From contig NZ_VOUX01000033.1 of assembly GCF_008011855.1 (NCBI RefSeq), positions 1,240,001 through 1,304,000 of the forward strand: 64,000 bases of DNA. Direction: 5' to 3'. The notes below the pieces were generated by a model. That model was not told the origin of the DNA, ran no database searches, and worked only from the letters and a program-made list of their open reading frames with translations. Position numbers and translations under genes: made by a program. Source of the stretch: Serratia bockelmannii (lineage in GTDB: Bacteria > Pseudomonadota > Gammaproteobacteria > Enterobacterales > Enterobacteriaceae). Shown here one piece after another: positions 47,739-58,377 of this stretch (positions within the stretch are counted from its first letter, which is position 1; each line of letters starts with the position of its first letter).

Positions 47739-49411
47739 TGCACCGCCATCTGTTGTACCAGGTATTGCAGGCTTTCGGCCCCTTCACTCGGCGACACCTG
47801 CAGTTCTATCAGCGTGGCGCCGCCGCGCCGCCAGCCTTGCTCAACCGCTTGTTGCAGCTGGCTCCAGTTCTCCGGCCGCGCGTAGTCAAGCTGGAACATC
47901 GCCGCCGCATGGCTGAACTCGACGTTCTGCGGCATGCAGTAAAAGCGCTGACGATCTTCTTCGGGCGTCGGCAGCAGCGAGAAAATTTGGCCGCCGTTGT
48001 TATTGACGACGATCAGCACCGTCGGCGCCGAGCAGTGGCGCAGCAGCGCCAGCGCATTGAGGTCATACAGTGCGGAAAGGTCGCCCACCACCGCCAACGT
48101 TGGCCTGGCGGTGGCACGCTGTACGCCGGCGGCGGTGGAAATCAGACCGTCGATACCGCTGGCGCCACGGTTGCTGAATACCGGGTAAGCGACGGGCAAT
48201 GGCGTTAACGCGTCGATCAGTCGCACCACCAGGCTGTTGCCGAGAAACAGCTGGCCGTTCTCCGGCAACAGTTCCGGCAGGCGGTGCGCCAGCTGCGCTT
48301 CGCCAAAGTTATCGTACAGATGCGTGGACGCCGCCGTCAGCGCCTTATCCGCCAGCGCAGCCAGCCCGGCGGCCCACGGCGCACGCGGTTGCGCCGGATG
48401 CTGCGCCAACCACTGCGCCACGCCGGCGCGCAGGCGCCGCCCCCGGTGCTGGGCCGGATCGAGCCGCCCCGGCAGCTCGTCGATGACCCAATACTCTTCC
48501 GGCCGGCACTGCGCCTGCCACTGCAGCAGGCGTTTGCCGGTCAAGCTGCCGCCGAACTGCACCACCAGCTGCGCGTCTTGCAACAGGCGCTGCGCCTGCG
48601 GATGCGCGAGCCACAAATCGGCACAGGGCAGCGGTTGCCCGGTCTGCGACAGTACATCGCCGATCAGTGGCCAACCCAGCGTTTCGGCCCATTCCGCCAC
48701 CTGTGCGCCCTCTTGTGCGTTCATGCGGCCGGCGAGCACCACGCCGCGCTTTTGTCGCCAGAAAAACCAGTCCGGCTGCGGCAATGGCACTGCATGCGTC
48801 TCGCTTTCCTGCAGCCAAGGCCGATCGCTCTGCCACCAGTCGCCCAGCGCGGCGGACCAATCGGCATAGTGACGCTCATCGCCGCCGTACAGCGGTTCGG
48901 CGAACGGGCAGTTGATATGCAAAGCGCCATGCTGCAAGCGCGCCATCGCGCTGTCGACGCTGGAGGCCAACCACGCGGCCGGAATATCCGGCGTAGGACG
49001 CGGCAGATCGATCGCCAGCGTCGGGTGGCTGCTGTAGAGGCCGTTTTGACGGATCGCCTGATTGGCGCCGCAGTCGATCAGTTCCGGCGGTCGATCGGCG
49101 GTGAGAAACACCAGCCGTTCACCGGTCAGGCCGGCTTCGATTAAAGCCGGGTAAAGGTTCGCCGCCGCGGTGCCGGACGTGACGATCACCGCCACCGGCT
49201 CACGCGCCGCCTTCGCCAGCCCGAGTGCCAGATGGCCGAGCCCGCGCTCATCAAAATGGGTATGGCAGATAAACGATCGGTTGGCCGCGGCGGCCAGCGT
49301 CAGCGGCGTGGAGCGCGATCCCGGAGCGATACAAACATGCCGCACCCCATGGCGGGCCAGCGCCTCGAGCAGCACAGCCGCCCACCGGCGATTAAAAACA
49401 CTTGTCGACAT
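47735..49411 (-). CDS. menD: SEPHCHC synthase MenD
   Basis: A 558-residue thiamine-diphosphate enzyme. The N-terminal domain ([31 protein letters not shown]) and the C-terminal ThDP-binding region ([18 protein letters not shown]...[14 protein letters not shown]) are present. It joins isochorismate and 2-oxoglutarate. It is the first gene of the cluster. The isochorismate synthase gene menF, next to menD in E. coli, is not found here. Confidence 0.96.
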   Translation of the reverse strand: MSTSVFNRRWAAVLLEALARHGVRHVCIAPGSRSTPLTLAAAANRSFICHTHFDERGLGHLALGLAKAAREPVAVIVTSGTAAANLYPALIEAGLTGERLVFLTADRPPELIDCGANQAIRQNGLYSSHPTLAIDLPRPTPDIPAAWLASSVDSAMARLQHGALHINCPFAEPLYGGDERHYADWSAALGDWWQSDRPWLQESETHAVPLPQPDWFFWRQKRGVVLAGRMNAQEGAQVAEWAETLGWPLIGDVLSQTGQPLPCADLWLAHPQAQRLLQDAQLVVQFGGSLTGKRLLQWQAQCRPEEYWVIDELPGRLDPAQHRGRRLRAGVAQWLAQHPAQPRAPWAAGLAALADKALTAASTHLYDNFGEAQLAHRLPELLPENGQLFLGNSLVVRLIDALTPLPVAYPVFSNRGASGIDGLISTAAGVQRATARPTLAVVGDLSALYDLNALALLRHCSAPTVLIVVNNNGGQIFSLLPTPEEDRQRFYCMPQNVEFSHAAAMFQLDYARPENWSQLQQAVEQGWRRGGATLIELQVSPSEGAESLQYLVQQMAVQ

Positions 49412-49791
49412 AGTTCGCTCACAAGTCAGTTAGCAGAGATCGTCTCCGACGCAGCCGACAGACGCCGCGCCTGTAGTTACGCTCTGTATTATATGAGGTG
49501 TTATTTTCACGGCTTTTGCGCCAGCGCAAGAACGCCGTATATCCCTGGGTGTTTACACCAGATAATTATTTGATTTAGAACAAAAAACAAACAATAAACA
49601 CACAAACACTTTACACTTGCGGCGGCGTCGGCTCAATCCGTCCATATAAAAACAAGGGAAATAGGGGTGCTCCAACGGCGGCTAGCGGGAAGTATAGGCG
49701 GGATAAGGAAAAGCTTTCGGTAAAACGGCGGAATGAACAACACAGTCTGAAGAAAAACACGGGGCGGCCTGCGCCGCCCCGATGGCATGGT
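49412..49791. other. 380-bp region between elaB and menD, without menF
   Basis: No gene is seen. On the minus strand TATAAT (49488-49493) lies about 75 bp before the menD start and may be its promoter; no clear -35 box. The elaB terminator sits at 49752-49780. I see no menF remnant, though a very decayed one could not be excluded by eye. Confidence 0.6.
49752..49780 (-). terminator. elaB terminator
   Basis: GGGGCGGC-CTGC-GCCGCCCC followed on the minus strand by a T-rich tract (plus-strand A-run 49752-49756), 11 bp after the elaB stop. Confidence 0.85.
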
Positions 49792-50103
49792 TTATTTGCG
49801 AGCCAGCAACAATCCCAGCACCAGCCCGACGGTGGCGCCGATGCCCACGCTGTGCCAGGGTTTGTCCCGCACGTAGTCGTCGGTGCGGTGCACCGCTTCT
49901 TTGGCGCGCGCATAGTAAGATTCGCCGGTGTTCGCCCAGCGCGCCTTGACCTCACTCAGCGCCTGCTCGGCGTGCGACTTGATGTCGATGTAGGCCTGAT
50001 CCGCGCGGTCGCCGGTGTATTGCAGCACTTCTTCCAGCGTCTCGGTCAGCATTCTCAGATCGTCATCCAGCGTAGTTTGCTCAGCATCCGTATGTCTTGC
50101 CAT
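49792..50103 (-). CDS. elaB: ElaB/YqjD family membrane-anchored protein
   Basis: A 103-residue protein with a long amphipathic helical body (residues about 8-75) and one C-terminal membrane segment (VGIGATVGLVLGLLLA). This is the ElaB/YqjD (DUF883) plan; these proteins tether ribosomes to the membrane in stationary phase. The position next to men genes fits elaB. GAGATCTC precedes the ATG. Confidence 0.9.
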   Translation of the reverse strand: MARHTDAEQTTLDDDLRMLTETLEEVLQYTGDRADQAYIDIKSHAEQALSEVKARWANTGESYYARAKEAVHRTDDYVRDKPWHSVGIGATVGLVLGLLLARK

Positions 50104-50184
50104 CGTGAGATCTCCGTGGTTGAAAAATTAAGCGTTCCTACACTATAGACAAGGATCGCCGCCTGCGGCCATCGGACTTTTACC

Positions 50185-51216
50185 CTAAAACACCAATTGC
50201 ACCTTGGCAGCCTGGCGTTTATCGCCGGCAAACGTCAGCGCCTGCGCCAACTGCCCGCTGGCGAATTCCGCCGACAGCAACGGCAGCGGATCGATCACGC
50301 CGTCGGCCAGCCAGGCCACCGCCAACGCGAACTCCGCCACGAAGCGGAACGATCCAAGCAGATTCAGTTCCTTGGCAATCAACAACATCAGCGGAAAATC
50401 GGGGAAGCTGCCGCCCATGCCCACCTGCACCACAGTGCCTTTGGCGCAGGTGATCTCCAGACAGCGCTGCAGCGACTGCGGGTGCCCCGCCACTTCGAAG
50501 GCGACGTCAAAATACCCCTTGTCCTGCAGATAACCGCTAAAATCGTCGTCCGCGGCATGCAGGCACCGATCGGCCCCCATTTGCCTCGCGATCGCCAGGC
50601 AGCGCGGACTGAGATCGGCGCAGACAATCTCGGCGGCGCCCAGCGCTTTCAGCGCCGCCACCAGCAGGCAGCCGATCGGGCCAACGCCGGACACGAAAAT
50701 CTTTTTCCCCGTCACATCGCCGGGCTGCTTCGCCGCGTGGACAGCCACCGCCAGCGGTTCGGCGAACACCATTACCCTGTCGTCGCGATCGGCGGCGTAA
50801 GGAATGCACTGCGCGCTATCCACCACTTTGTATTGGGTAAAAGCGCCGTCGACGTGCGGAAAATACATCGCGCTGCCGAAAAAGCGCATCTCGACGCATT
50901 GATTGCTTTGCTGCGCCAGACAGTATTTGCACTGCCCGCAGGGTTTGCTGGGATTGAGCGCTACCTTCTGCCCGACCGGCAGCTGCGGCGAATCGCTGGC
51001 GACCACCTCACCGATCACCTCATGGCCCAGCACCATCGGCTGACGCACCTGAAAATTGCCGACCTTGCCTTCCTGGAAGTAATGCAGATCCGAGCCGCAG
51101 ATGCCGCCGCGGCTGATTTTTACCAGCGTTCCCTGCCCCCGATAATCCACTTCTTGCGCGATCACCGCCACGTCTCGCTTGCCATTGACCACGCAGGACT
51201 GGGTTTGAATTTTCAT
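50185..51216 (-). CDS. idnD: L-idonate 5-dehydrogenase IdnD
   Basis: A 343-residue zinc alcohol dehydrogenase family protein. It has the catalytic zinc region CGSDLHYFQEGKVG and GHEVIGEV, the structural zinc Cys set (CGQCKYCLAQQSNQC) and a Rossmann motif (SGVGPIGCLLVAA). It oxidises L-idonate to 5-ketogluconate. Length equals E. coli IdnD. The ATG at 51216 is preferred over an upstream start because CTGGAGATG precedes it. idnO is 22 bp upstream, so they form an operon. Confidence 0.92.
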   Translation of the reverse strand: MKIQTQSCVVNGKRDVAVIAQEVDYRGQGTLVKISRGGICGSDLHYFQEGKVGNFQVRQPMVLGHEVIGEVVASDSPQLPVGQKVALNPSKPCGQCKYCLAQQSNQCVEMRFFGSAMYFPHVDGAFTQYKVVDSAQCIPYAADRDDRVMVFAEPLAVAVHAAKQPGDVTGKKIFVSGVGPIGCLLVAALKALGAAEIVCADLSPRCLAIARQMGADRCLHAADDDFSGYLQDKGYFDVAFEVAGHPQSLQRCLEITCAKGTVVQVGMGGSFPDFPLMLLIAKELNLLGSFRFVAEFALAVAWLADGVIDPLPLLSAEFASGQLAQALTFAGDKRQAAKVQLVF

Positions 51217-51238
51217 CTCCAGACTCCACGAAAAAAGA

Positions 51239-52003
51239 TTACACCGCCGCAGACATGCCGCCATCGACAAACAGCAACTGCCCGTTGACGAAGGCGGAGG
51301 CGTCGGCGGCCAGGAACACCGCCGCGCCGATCAACTCCTGAGGATCGCCCCAGCGCGCGGCAGGCGTGCGTTGGGTCAGCCAGGCGGTGAATGCCGGATC
51401 GTCGGCCAGCGCCTGCGTCATCTCGGTTTTGAAGTAGCCGGGGGCGATGCCGTTGACCTGAATGTTGTAGCGCGCCAGCTCCACGCACATGCCGCGCGTC
51501 AGCATTTTCACCGCGCCCTTGGACGCCGCATAAGGGGTAATGGTGTCCCGCCCCAGCTCGCTTTGCATCGAACCGATATTGATTATCTTGCCGCGCCGGC
51601 GCGGCACCATATAACGCGCTACGGTCTGCGACACGATGAAGACCGCCTTCTGGTTGACGGCGATGATGTCGTCCCAATCTTGCTCCGGAAATTCGGTGAA
51701 CGGGTGGCGGCGCTGGATACCGGCGTTGTTGATCAAGACGTCTATCGCGCCGATGTCCGCTTCGATACGGTCGATGGCGGCATGCACCGCCTGGGAGTCG
51801 GTGACGTCGAACGCCGCCGCATCGGCGCGCAGCCCCTCTTCACGCAGGCGATCGGCGGCGTGCCGGGCATGTTCTTCGGTGGTGGCATTGATCAGAATAT
51901 GCGCGCCTTGCTGTGCCAGGCCGCGCGCCAGCAGAAAACCAATGCCGCGCGAGGCACCAGTGATTAAGACGGTTTTGTTATCCAGAGAAAACAGGTTGTG
52001 CAT
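51239..52003 (-). CDS. idnO: 5-Ketogluconate reductase IdnO
   Basis: A 254-residue short-chain dehydrogenase. It has the cofactor motif TGASRGIGFLLA, NNAG, the catalytic Ser in IGSMQSEL and Tyr-x3-Lys in YAASKGAVK, and the substrate-side VNGIAPGYFKTEMT. It interconverts D-gluconate and 5-ketogluconate. AGGCC...ATCACC upstream is weak as an SD. It precedes idnD. No gluconate permease (idnT) or regulator (idnR) is in the window. Confidence 0.92.
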   Translation of the reverse strand: MHNLFSLDNKTVLITGASRGIGFLLARGLAQQGAHILINATTEEHARHAADRLREEGLRADAAAFDVTDSQAVHAAIDRIEADIGAIDVLINNAGIQRRHPFTEFPEQDWDDIIAVNQKAVFIVSQTVARYMVPRRRGKIINIGSMQSELGRDTITPYAASKGAVKMLTRGMCVELARYNIQVNGIAPGYFKTEMTQALADDPAFTAWLTQRTPAARWGDPQELIGAAVFLAADASAFVNGQLLFVDGGMSAAV

Positions 52004-52055
52004 GGTGATTCCCGGCCTTCAGGCCTCCAATCGGACAGACCTCTATCTCAGCCGA

Positions 52056-52071
52056 TTGTTACCGGTAAAAA
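52056..52071. promoter_or_regulatory. GntR/IdnR-like operator upstream of idnO
   Basis: TTGTTACCGGTAAAAA resembles the GntR/IdnR box (ATGTTACC-GGTAACAT type) in its core TGTTACCGGTAA, 53 bp upstream of idnO. A second partial copy, ATGTTACG, lies at about 52095. Confidence 0.6.
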
Positions 52072-52242
52072 CGTGATGGGAATCACTGAAAATAATGTTA
52101 CGAAACCCTGTTACTTTTAACGTGATCTCACGCAATCCCTACAGGAAGAGTCAATACCTATCCCTTTTAAAATAGACAATTTTCAACAGCGTTACCGTCC
52201 TGGTTATCAGGAGATACTGCCGCACAGCGGCGCGGCAGCAAC

Positions 52243-52752
52243 TCACTCGGCGGCACCGTTTGAGCCGGCATTCGGGTCCATCGGCGGCGTAGCGCGGGCT
52301 TTATCGCTGCGTGCCGCCCACCACAGACCGCTGTTTTTCATCGCATAGCCGAACAGCAGGCCCACCAGCAGGGAAAGCGTCACCAGCGGCCAATCGCCGC
52401 CGCCGGCGAAGGTCGCACAGGCGCCGATAAAGGTGCCGGGTACGAATCCCAGCCACTGCTGTTTAGCCTGAATGCACATCAGGAACGCCACGATGCCGGT
52501 CAGCAGATACCCCAGCAGATTCCACTGCGGCGCCAGTTCGCTGCCGTGGATGATCGCCATTGCCCAGAAGACGCCGCTGCAGCAGGTCAACGCGCCGATC
52601 AACAGCCCTTTCAGTCCGCCCTGCGGGCAGGCGAAATACGCCGTGCAGCCGAGAAAGCCGGCCCAACCGATCAGGCCCAAACTGACGGCAACCCATCCCC
52701 AAACGCCGGACAGGATCCCGGTGGTGACGGCAATGGCGAAAAGAACGTTCAT
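52243..52752 (-). CDS. ycdZ: YcdZ-like inner membrane protein (DUF1097)
   Basis: A 169-residue membrane protein with about five hydrophobic segments. It is close to E. coli YcdZ (GILSGVWGWVAVSLGL, GCTAYFACPQGGLKGL, VPGTFIGACATFA). Function is unknown. The C-terminal tail is charged (SDKARATPPMDP). Gene symbol by likeness. Confidence 0.85.
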   Translation of the reverse strand: MNVLFAIAVTTGILSGVWGWVAVSLGLIGWAGFLGCTAYFACPQGGLKGLLIGALTCCSGVFWAMAIIHGSELAPQWNLLGYLLTGIVAFLMCIQAKQQWLGFVPGTFIGACATFAGGGDWPLVTLSLLVGLLFGYAMKNSGLWWAARSDKARATPPMDPNAGSNGAAE

Positions 52753-52882
52753 AAAGTGACCTGCAGCAAAAAGAAAGCGCGCAGTTTACCCGAAAACAGG
52801 CCAATTTATGCGATGAAAATCACACTATAAATGTAATTAAAGAATCATTAATTATAAAAAATAGATATTCATCACAAAGTAA

Positions 52883-54118
52883 TTAGCGAGGGAACCCCAC
52901 CCGGGACGTCTTCCATGCCAACAACAGGCACACCACGGTGCTGCCCAGGAACAGCAAATGGGTTGCCTGATTCAGATCGACGCGATCGACCACCACGCCC
53001 AGCAAGATCGGCACCCAGTTGGCGATATAAGCGATAACGTAAAACAGCGAAAGCAAACGCGCATGGCTGGTCGGCGGCGAAATCAGGTTCACTAGGGTCG
53101 CGCTGCCGACGAAAATGGCGCCATAAGCATAGCCGGCCACCACCAGCCCCACCGCCGCCAGCCCAAGAGAATGCCACTGGATCGCCATGGTGAACACCAC
53201 TGCCGCCAGCACCTGCGCCAGGCAACCGAACAACAGCGAATGACGGGCGTTAACGCGGCGGCTCAGGATCTGGCTGATACCGGCGATCAGCAGATACACC
53301 GCAATCGCATAGCCAAAGACGCCACGAGCGTGCAGGCCTAACAGCGTTTCCGCCACGCCGGGGCCGATTGCCAAAATACTGGCGGCCAGCGCCCAACAGA
53401 TAAATAAAGCCCCTGCACACACAAAGAATTTACCGCCGGTGGCGCGCAAGCCATCGAGCAGCGAGCTTTTTTCTGTCTCGGCCGACGTAACATGGCTCGG
53501 CGCCGTAACCACGCCACGCGGCCACGAGAACATCACGCCCAACGCAGCCACGGCGGCCATGACCATGATGAAAACAAATGGCAGCGTCGTGGGATGGAAA
53601 CCGGTCTGCAAGGCGATGCCGCTGAAGATCGGGCCCAGCGCCAATCCGGTGGTGAATGACAGCGTCGCGATCAACGCCGCATTTTTGCCGCCGTCGCGCG
53701 GCCCAAACCGCACCAACGCGATGTTCGCCGCGCCGGTTAGCGCCCCGGTGCCCACCCCGGCCAACAGCCGCGCCATCAGCATCATGGCAAAGGTATCAGC
53801 CTGCGCGAACAGCAGGGCGCCGCTCAACACCACCAGCAATGCCGGCACGATCATACTGCGTAAATCCTTTACTTTGCCGGCCAGATTGCCGACGCCGAAC
53901 AAAGAGATCAGCACGCCGGCGGCATAGGCGCCGTAGATGACGGTCAGACTGACCGAGCTTAGCGTAAGCTGCTGCTGATACAGCGGATAAAGCGGCGTCG
54001 GCGCGCTGCTGTTCAGCAATGCCGACATCAAAGCCAGCGCCAGGAACAATAAAATTGTCCTGCCCGACGCCTGAGCATTTTGCGGCGCCGCAATCTGGCT
54101 GGCGGTATTTTCTGACAT
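52883..54118 (-). CDS. MFS transporter
   Basis: A 411-residue protein with about 12 membrane segments and an MFS signature after segment 2 (FGVGNLAGKVKDLRSM). The domain is drug-transporter-like (NSSAPTPLYPLYQQ, RLLAGVGTGALTG), but the substrate is not known. It is divergent from a LysR gene. The shared region carries nested inverted repeats. A role as the LysR target is likely. Confidence 0.85.
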   Translation of the reverse strand: MSENTASQIAAPQNAQASGRTILLFLALALMSALLNSSAPTPLYPLYQQQLTLSSVSLTVIYGAYAAGVLISLFGVGNLAGKVKDLRSMIVPALLVVLSGALLFAQADTFAMMLMARLLAGVGTGALTGAANIALVRFGPRDGGKNAALIATLSFTTGLALGPIFSGIALQTGFHPTTLPFVFIMVMAAVAALGVMFSWPRGVVTAPSHVTSAETEKSSLLDGLRATGGKFFVCAGALFICWALAASILAIGPGVAETLLGLHARGVFGYAIAVYLLIAGISQILSRRVNARHSLLFGCLAQVLAAVVFTMAIQWHSLGLAAVGLVVAGYAYGAIFVGSATLVNLISPPTSHARLLSLFYVIAYIANWVPILLGVVVDRVDLNQATHLLFLGSTVVCLLLAWKTSRVGFPR

Positions 54119-54227
54119 GTTTCAACTCCCAAAGACGGCAGACGGCGGCCTGCCGTCGACATTTTCCTCACCCGGCCTGCCGGGAACGGCGCTTATCATA
54201 GCGTTCCGGCGACGGGCGAAGTATCGT

Positions 54228-54261
54228 CAAGAATGAATCACCCTGATGCATTCTTGCATCA
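54228..54261. promoter_or_regulatory. Nested inverted repeats between MFS and LysR genes
   Basis: TGATGCA-TTCT-TGCATCA (54244-54261) is a perfect palindrome. AAGAATGAATCA (54228-54239) is mirrored by TGATGCATTCTT (54244-54255) with one mismatch. They share bases, so one regulator could use alternative half-sites. Confidence 0.55.
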
Positions 54262-54406
54262 CCAGAGAAATAACCGCCGATGTGCAGCCCGCTAACCGTC
54301 TTTCTCTCCCCCCGGGCAGAACAACGCTTTATGATAGAAACCGTTATTGTTCGCCAGGCTCGGCCTGTGCCCCACGGCGCCGACAAATCTGCAGAGAGGA
54401 AATGGC

Positions 54407-55282
54407 ATGATGAATTGGGACGACGCGCGCTTCTTTTTGGCCGTCGCACGCTGTGGCACGCTACGCAAAGCCGCCAACCAGCTGCATGTCGATCAGGCGA
54501 CCGTCGGTCGACGGCTTTCCGCTTTCGAAGACGCTCTCGGTTCCAAGCTGTTTATCCGCACGCCGAAATCCTTCGCCCTCAGCCCGTTGGGGGAAGAAAT
54601 GCTGGCGGACGTGATGAAGATGGAGAATGCGGTGCAGGCGATCAACCGCAAAGCCGCCAGCGGCGATGGCAGCCTGCACGGCCACGTGAGCATCGCCACC
54701 ACCGATACCCTGGCCGAAGCCTTCGTGATACCCGCGCTGCAAGATCTGCGGGAACGCTATCCGGCCATCACCGTCACGCTGCTGACGGCGGTCAACATCG
54801 CCGATATTTCTTACCACGGCGCAGATCTGGCGATCCGCGGCGCCCGTCCCGATGACGATGAGCTGATCATCAAACGGTTAGCCACCATCGAAATGGGCCT
54901 GTATGCCACTCAGCACTATTTGGCGCGGCGCGGCATGCCGGTCAAAGGCGAGCAGTTGCGCGGCCACGATCTGCTGATGTTCCCGCGCGAGCTGGTGCCG
55001 CGCCACTGGAACAATTTCTGCGGCGAGGCTCTGCACGAGCCCAACGTCGTGCTGCAATGCAATTCACAGCTGCTGCTGCGCTCCGCCACTCGCAGCGGGC
55101 TGGGCATCGGCCTGCTCTCCGCGTTTCTGGCGGATAAAGACCCGGAGCTGGTGCGCCTGTTGCCAGAGAATAAAGACTGGGTGGATATCTGGCTGGTGCT
55201 GCATCCCGATTTGCAGCGTGCCGCCCGCGTGCGCGCGGTGGTGCAGGCGCTGGAAACGTCGTTTAGCGCCCATTACGGCTAA
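54407..55282 (+). CDS. LysR-family transcriptional regulator
   Basis: A 291-residue LysR protein with the helix-turn-helix at residues about 4-62 ([25 protein letters not shown]) and a substrate-binding domain. The [14 protein letters not shown] core is typical of the LysR subgroup with divergent targets. ATG at 54407 (a second at 54410) follows AGAGGA. It is divergent from the MFS gene and likely controls it. It is convergent with nuoN. Confidence 0.9.
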   Translation: MMNWDDARFFLAVARCGTLRKAANQLHVDQATVGRRLSAFEDALGSKLFIRTPKSFALSPLGEEMLADVMKMENAVQAINRKAASGDGSLHGHVSIATTDTLAEAFVIPALQDLRERYPAITVTLLTAVNIADISYHGADLAIRGARPDDDELIIKRLATIEMGLYATQHYLARRGMPVKGEQLRGHDLLMFPRELVPRHWNNFCGEALHEPNVVLQCNSQLLLRSATRSGLGIGLLSAFLADKDPELVRLLPENKDWVDIWLVLHPDLQRAARVRAVVQALETSFSAHYG

Positions 55283-55297
55283 GTGCCGTTTCTCCAT

Positions 55298-55326
55298 AAA
55301 AAAAGGCCGCCGAAGCGACCTTTTTA
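55298..55326. terminator. Bidirectional terminator of the nuo operon and LysR gene
   Basis: AGGCCGC-CGAA-GCGACCT (one mismatch) with A residues before it and TTTTT after it, between convergent genes. Confidence 0.85.
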
Positions 55327-55341
55327 CCGTCTGAAGCGTTA

Positions 55342-56799
55342 TCAGAACGTCGGCTGCGCCATCTGCACCAGCGAAATCAGCGGCTGCGGATAAACACCCA
55401 ACAGCAGCACCAGCGCGGCTGAGATCAGCACCACGACGCCACCGGCGGTCAACGCCCAGTTGTTCGGGGTGTCGCGCTGCAGCGATTCCGGCGCGCTGAG
55501 GAACAGGCTGACAGTCACGCGCAGGTAGTAGTACAGGCCAATGGCGCTGCCTACCACGACTGCGCCGGTCAGCCACCACAGGTGTGCGCTGACGCCCATC
55601 GCGATCACGAAGAACTTACCGATAAAGCCCAGCGTCATCGGGATACCGGCCAGCGACAGCATCATCACCGTCATTACCGCGGACAAGATTGGCTTATGCC
55701 AGAACAGACCACGGTAAGAGAACAGCGAATCCGCATCCGGGCCGCGGTACGGGCTGGACATCAGGCTGACCACGCCGAAGGCGCCCAGGCTGCTGAACAG
55801 GTAACCGGCCAGGTAAACGCCGGCGGTTTCCAGCGACAGCTGATGGGTTTGCACCGCAATCAGCGCCACCAGCAGGTAGCCCAGGTGAGCGATCGACGAG
55901 TAGCCCAGCAGACGCTTGATGTTGGTCTGGCTGATGGCCATCAGGTTACCGAACAAGATAGAGCAGAACGCGATGATCGACAGCACCAGGCGCAGCGCTT
56001 CGTTGTCGGCGGCTGGGGCATACAGGAACAGACGCATCACGACCGCGAAGATCGCAATCTTGCTGGCGGTTGCCAGGAAGGTCGAGACCGGCGCAGGCGC
56101 GCCCTGATACACGTCCGGCGTCCACAGTTGGAACGGCACCAGCGACAGCTTGAAGCCCAGACCGACGATCATCATGCCCATACCGGCCAGGATCAGCGGC
56201 TGGTGCATCATGTTTTCCTGCAGGCTCTTGCCGAGGCCGGCCAGCGACAGATCGCCGGATTCAGCGTACAGCAGCGCCATGCCGAACAGTAGGAACGACG
56301 ACGCGGCGGCGGACAGCAGCATGTACTTGATGGCGGCTTCCAGCGGGCGCTTCTGACGATAGGCATAACCCACCAGGCCGAACAGCGGCAGCGAGATCAG
56401 CTCAATGCCGATGAACAGCGAAGCCAGATGGTTGGCGCTCGCCAGCAGGATGCCGCCCATGGCGGCGATCAGCACCAGCAGGTAGAACTCTTCGCGGTTA
56501 TCCGGATAGCCGACCAGCCACGGATAGGCGAAGGTGCAGGTCGCCAGACTCGCCAGCAGCACCAGCCCGGTGTAGAACATCGAGTAGCCGTCAACCCGCA
56601 GCAGCGGGGTGACGTCCATTGGGCCTGCCTGGCCGACAAAGTACAGCGAAAGCAGCGCCAGGTTGAGACCGATCACGGTCAGGGTGGCGTTGATAAAGTG
56701 GTCGCGTCGCCACGCAATGCCTAGCATCACAACCACCACCGTCAATCCGACGATCAACAGCGGCAGCAGTGCGATCAGTTGTTGAGGAGTTATTGTCAT
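55342..56799 (-). CDS. nuoN: NADH dehydrogenase I subunit N
   Basis: A 485-residue antiporter-like membrane subunit of complex I with about 14 segments. The proton-channel regions include [30 protein letters not shown] and [17 protein letters not shown]. It is the last gene of the operon, 7 bp after nuoM, and length equals E. coli NuoN. A terminator follows. Confidence 0.97.
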   Translation of the reverse strand: MTITPQQLIALLPLLIVGLTVVVVMLGIAWRRDHFINATLTVIGLNLALLSLYFVGQAGPMDVTPLLRVDGYSMFYTGLVLLASLATCTFAYPWLVGYPDNREEFYLLVLIAAMGGILLASANHLASLFIGIELISLPLFGLVGYAYRQKRPLEAAIKYMLLSAAASSFLLFGMALLYAESGDLSLAGLGKSLQENMMHQPLILAGMGMMIVGLGFKLSLVPFQLWTPDVYQGAPAPVSTFLATASKIAIFAVVMRLFLYAPAADNEALRLVLSIIAFCSILFGNLMAISQTNIKRLLGYSSIAHLGYLLVALIAVQTHQLSLETAGVYLAGYLFSSLGAFGVVSLMSSPYRGPDADSLFSYRGLFWHKPILSAVMTVMMLSLAGIPMTLGFIGKFFVIAMGVSAHLWWLTGAVVVGSAIGLYYYLRVTVSLFLSAPESLQRDTPNNWALTAGGVVVLISAALVLLLGVYPQPLISLVQMAQPTF

Positions 56800-56805
56800 G
56801 GCGAA

Positions 56806-58335
56806 TTACGGCCTTGTTGTTGAAATTGCTGAAACTGACGAACCAAACCAGTGTTGCACGTTGCTCATCGCCGCGTTGGAAGTATCCAGAATCGGCTGCG
56901 GGTAAACCCCCAGCAGAACCAGCAACACCACCAGCAGCAGAATGATGAACAGTTCGCGCGCGGTCATGCCCTGCAGCGGCTGGTCGGATTTAGGCGCACC
57001 GTAGTAAGCGCGCTGCATCATGATCAGCGAGTAAACCGAAGCGAACACCAGACCGAAGGTAGAGATCACGGTGATCACCGGCACCACCTGGTAGCTGCCG
57101 AACAGAATCATGAATTCACCGACGAAGTTACCGGTACCCGGCATCCCCAGCGTAGCCACGGCGAAGAACAGCGACAGCGCAGGGATGAATTTGATACGCC
57201 CCCACAGGCCGCCCATCTGACGCATGTCGCGGGTATGCAGACGCTCATACAGCTGGCCGCAGATAATAAACATACCGGCGGCGGACAGACCGTGCGCGAT
57301 CATCTGGATCACGGCACCCTGGTAAGCCAGCTGGCTGCCGGTGTAGATGGCAATCAGCACGAAGCCCATGTGCGATACCGAGGTGTAGGCGATAAGACGC
57401 TTGATGTCAGTCTGCGCGAACGCCATCCAGGCGCCGTAGAAGATGCCGATCACGCCCAGCCACATGGCGATTGGCGCGAACTCGTGCGAAGCCTCAGGGA
57501 ACAGCGGCAGGCTGAAACGCAGCAGGCCGTAGGCCGCGGTTTTCAGCAAGATGCCCGCCAGGTCGACGGAACCTGCGGTCGGTGCCTGGCTGTGCGCGTC
57601 CGGCAACCAGCCGTGCAGCGGCACCACCGGCATTTTCACCGCGAAGGCGATGAAGAAGCCCAGCATCAGCAGATATTGCACGTTGTGGGACATCGGCGTT
57701 TGCAGCAGGTCTTCGTAATCGAAGGTCCACACGCCGGTGGCGTTGTAATGCACGAACACCAGGCCCAGGATCGCAATCAGCATCACCAGACCGCTGGCCT
57801 GGGTGTAGATGAAGAACTTGGTCGCCGCGGTGATACGGGTTTTACCGTCCGACGCTTTGTGCCCCCACAGCGCGATCAGGAAGTACATCGGCACCAACAT
57901 CATTTCCCAGAAGAAGAAGAACAGGAACATGTCGATGGCGAGGAACACACCGATAACGCCGCCCAGGATCCACAGCAGGTTGAGGTGGAAGAAGCCCTGA
58001 TACTTCTGGATTTCACGCCAGGAACAGAGGATCGCCAGCACGCCCAGCAGACCGGTCAACACCACCATCAGCAGCGACAGACCGTCCAGCGCCAGGTGGA
58101 TGGAGATGCCGAAGCGCGGGATCCACGGCAGCAGGAATTCGCTCTGCCACTGCGGAATGCCTTTCGGCGTGGTCAAGGTATAGCCGCCCTGCATCCACAA
58201 CTGCAGAGAGAGCGCCAACGTCAGCCCCATTGCGATCAGCGCTATCCAGCGCGGCACCTTAGTACCGAAGCGCTCAAGCTGCCAGCACAGCAGACCGCCG
58301 ATAAAGGGGATAAGAATTAGCCAAGGTAATAGCAT
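56806..58335 (-). CDS. nuoM: NADH dehydrogenase I subunit M
   Basis: A 509-residue antiporter-like subunit with about 14 segments, including FFFFWEMMLVPMYFLI, PLHGWLPDAHSQAPTAGSV and LIAYTSVSHMGFVL. It pumps protons in complex I. It follows nuoL after a 95-bp gap that holds a hairpin. Confidence 0.97.
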   Translation of the reverse strand: MLLPWLILIPFIGGLLCWQLERFGTKVPRWIALIAMGLTLALSLQLWMQGGYTLTTPKGIPQWQSEFLLPWIPRFGISIHLALDGLSLLMVVLTGLLGVLAILCSWREIQKYQGFFHLNLLWILGGVIGVFLAIDMFLFFFFWEMMLVPMYFLIALWGHKASDGKTRITAATKFFIYTQASGLVMLIAILGLVFVHYNATGVWTFDYEDLLQTPMSHNVQYLLMLGFFIAFAVKMPVVPLHGWLPDAHSQAPTAGSVDLAGILLKTAAYGLLRFSLPLFPEASHEFAPIAMWLGVIGIFYGAWMAFAQTDIKRLIAYTSVSHMGFVLIAIYTGSQLAYQGAVIQMIAHGLSAAGMFIICGQLYERLHTRDMRQMGGLWGRIKFIPALSLFFAVATLGMPGTGNFVGEFMILFGSYQVVPVITVISTFGLVFASVYSLIMMQRAYYGAPKSDQPLQGMTARELFIILLLVVLLVLLGVYPQPILDTSNAAMSNVQHWFGSSVSAISTTRP

Positions 58336-58377
58336 GGCGTTTTGTGTCCCTTATACGAATAATTTCAAACTTTGTAC

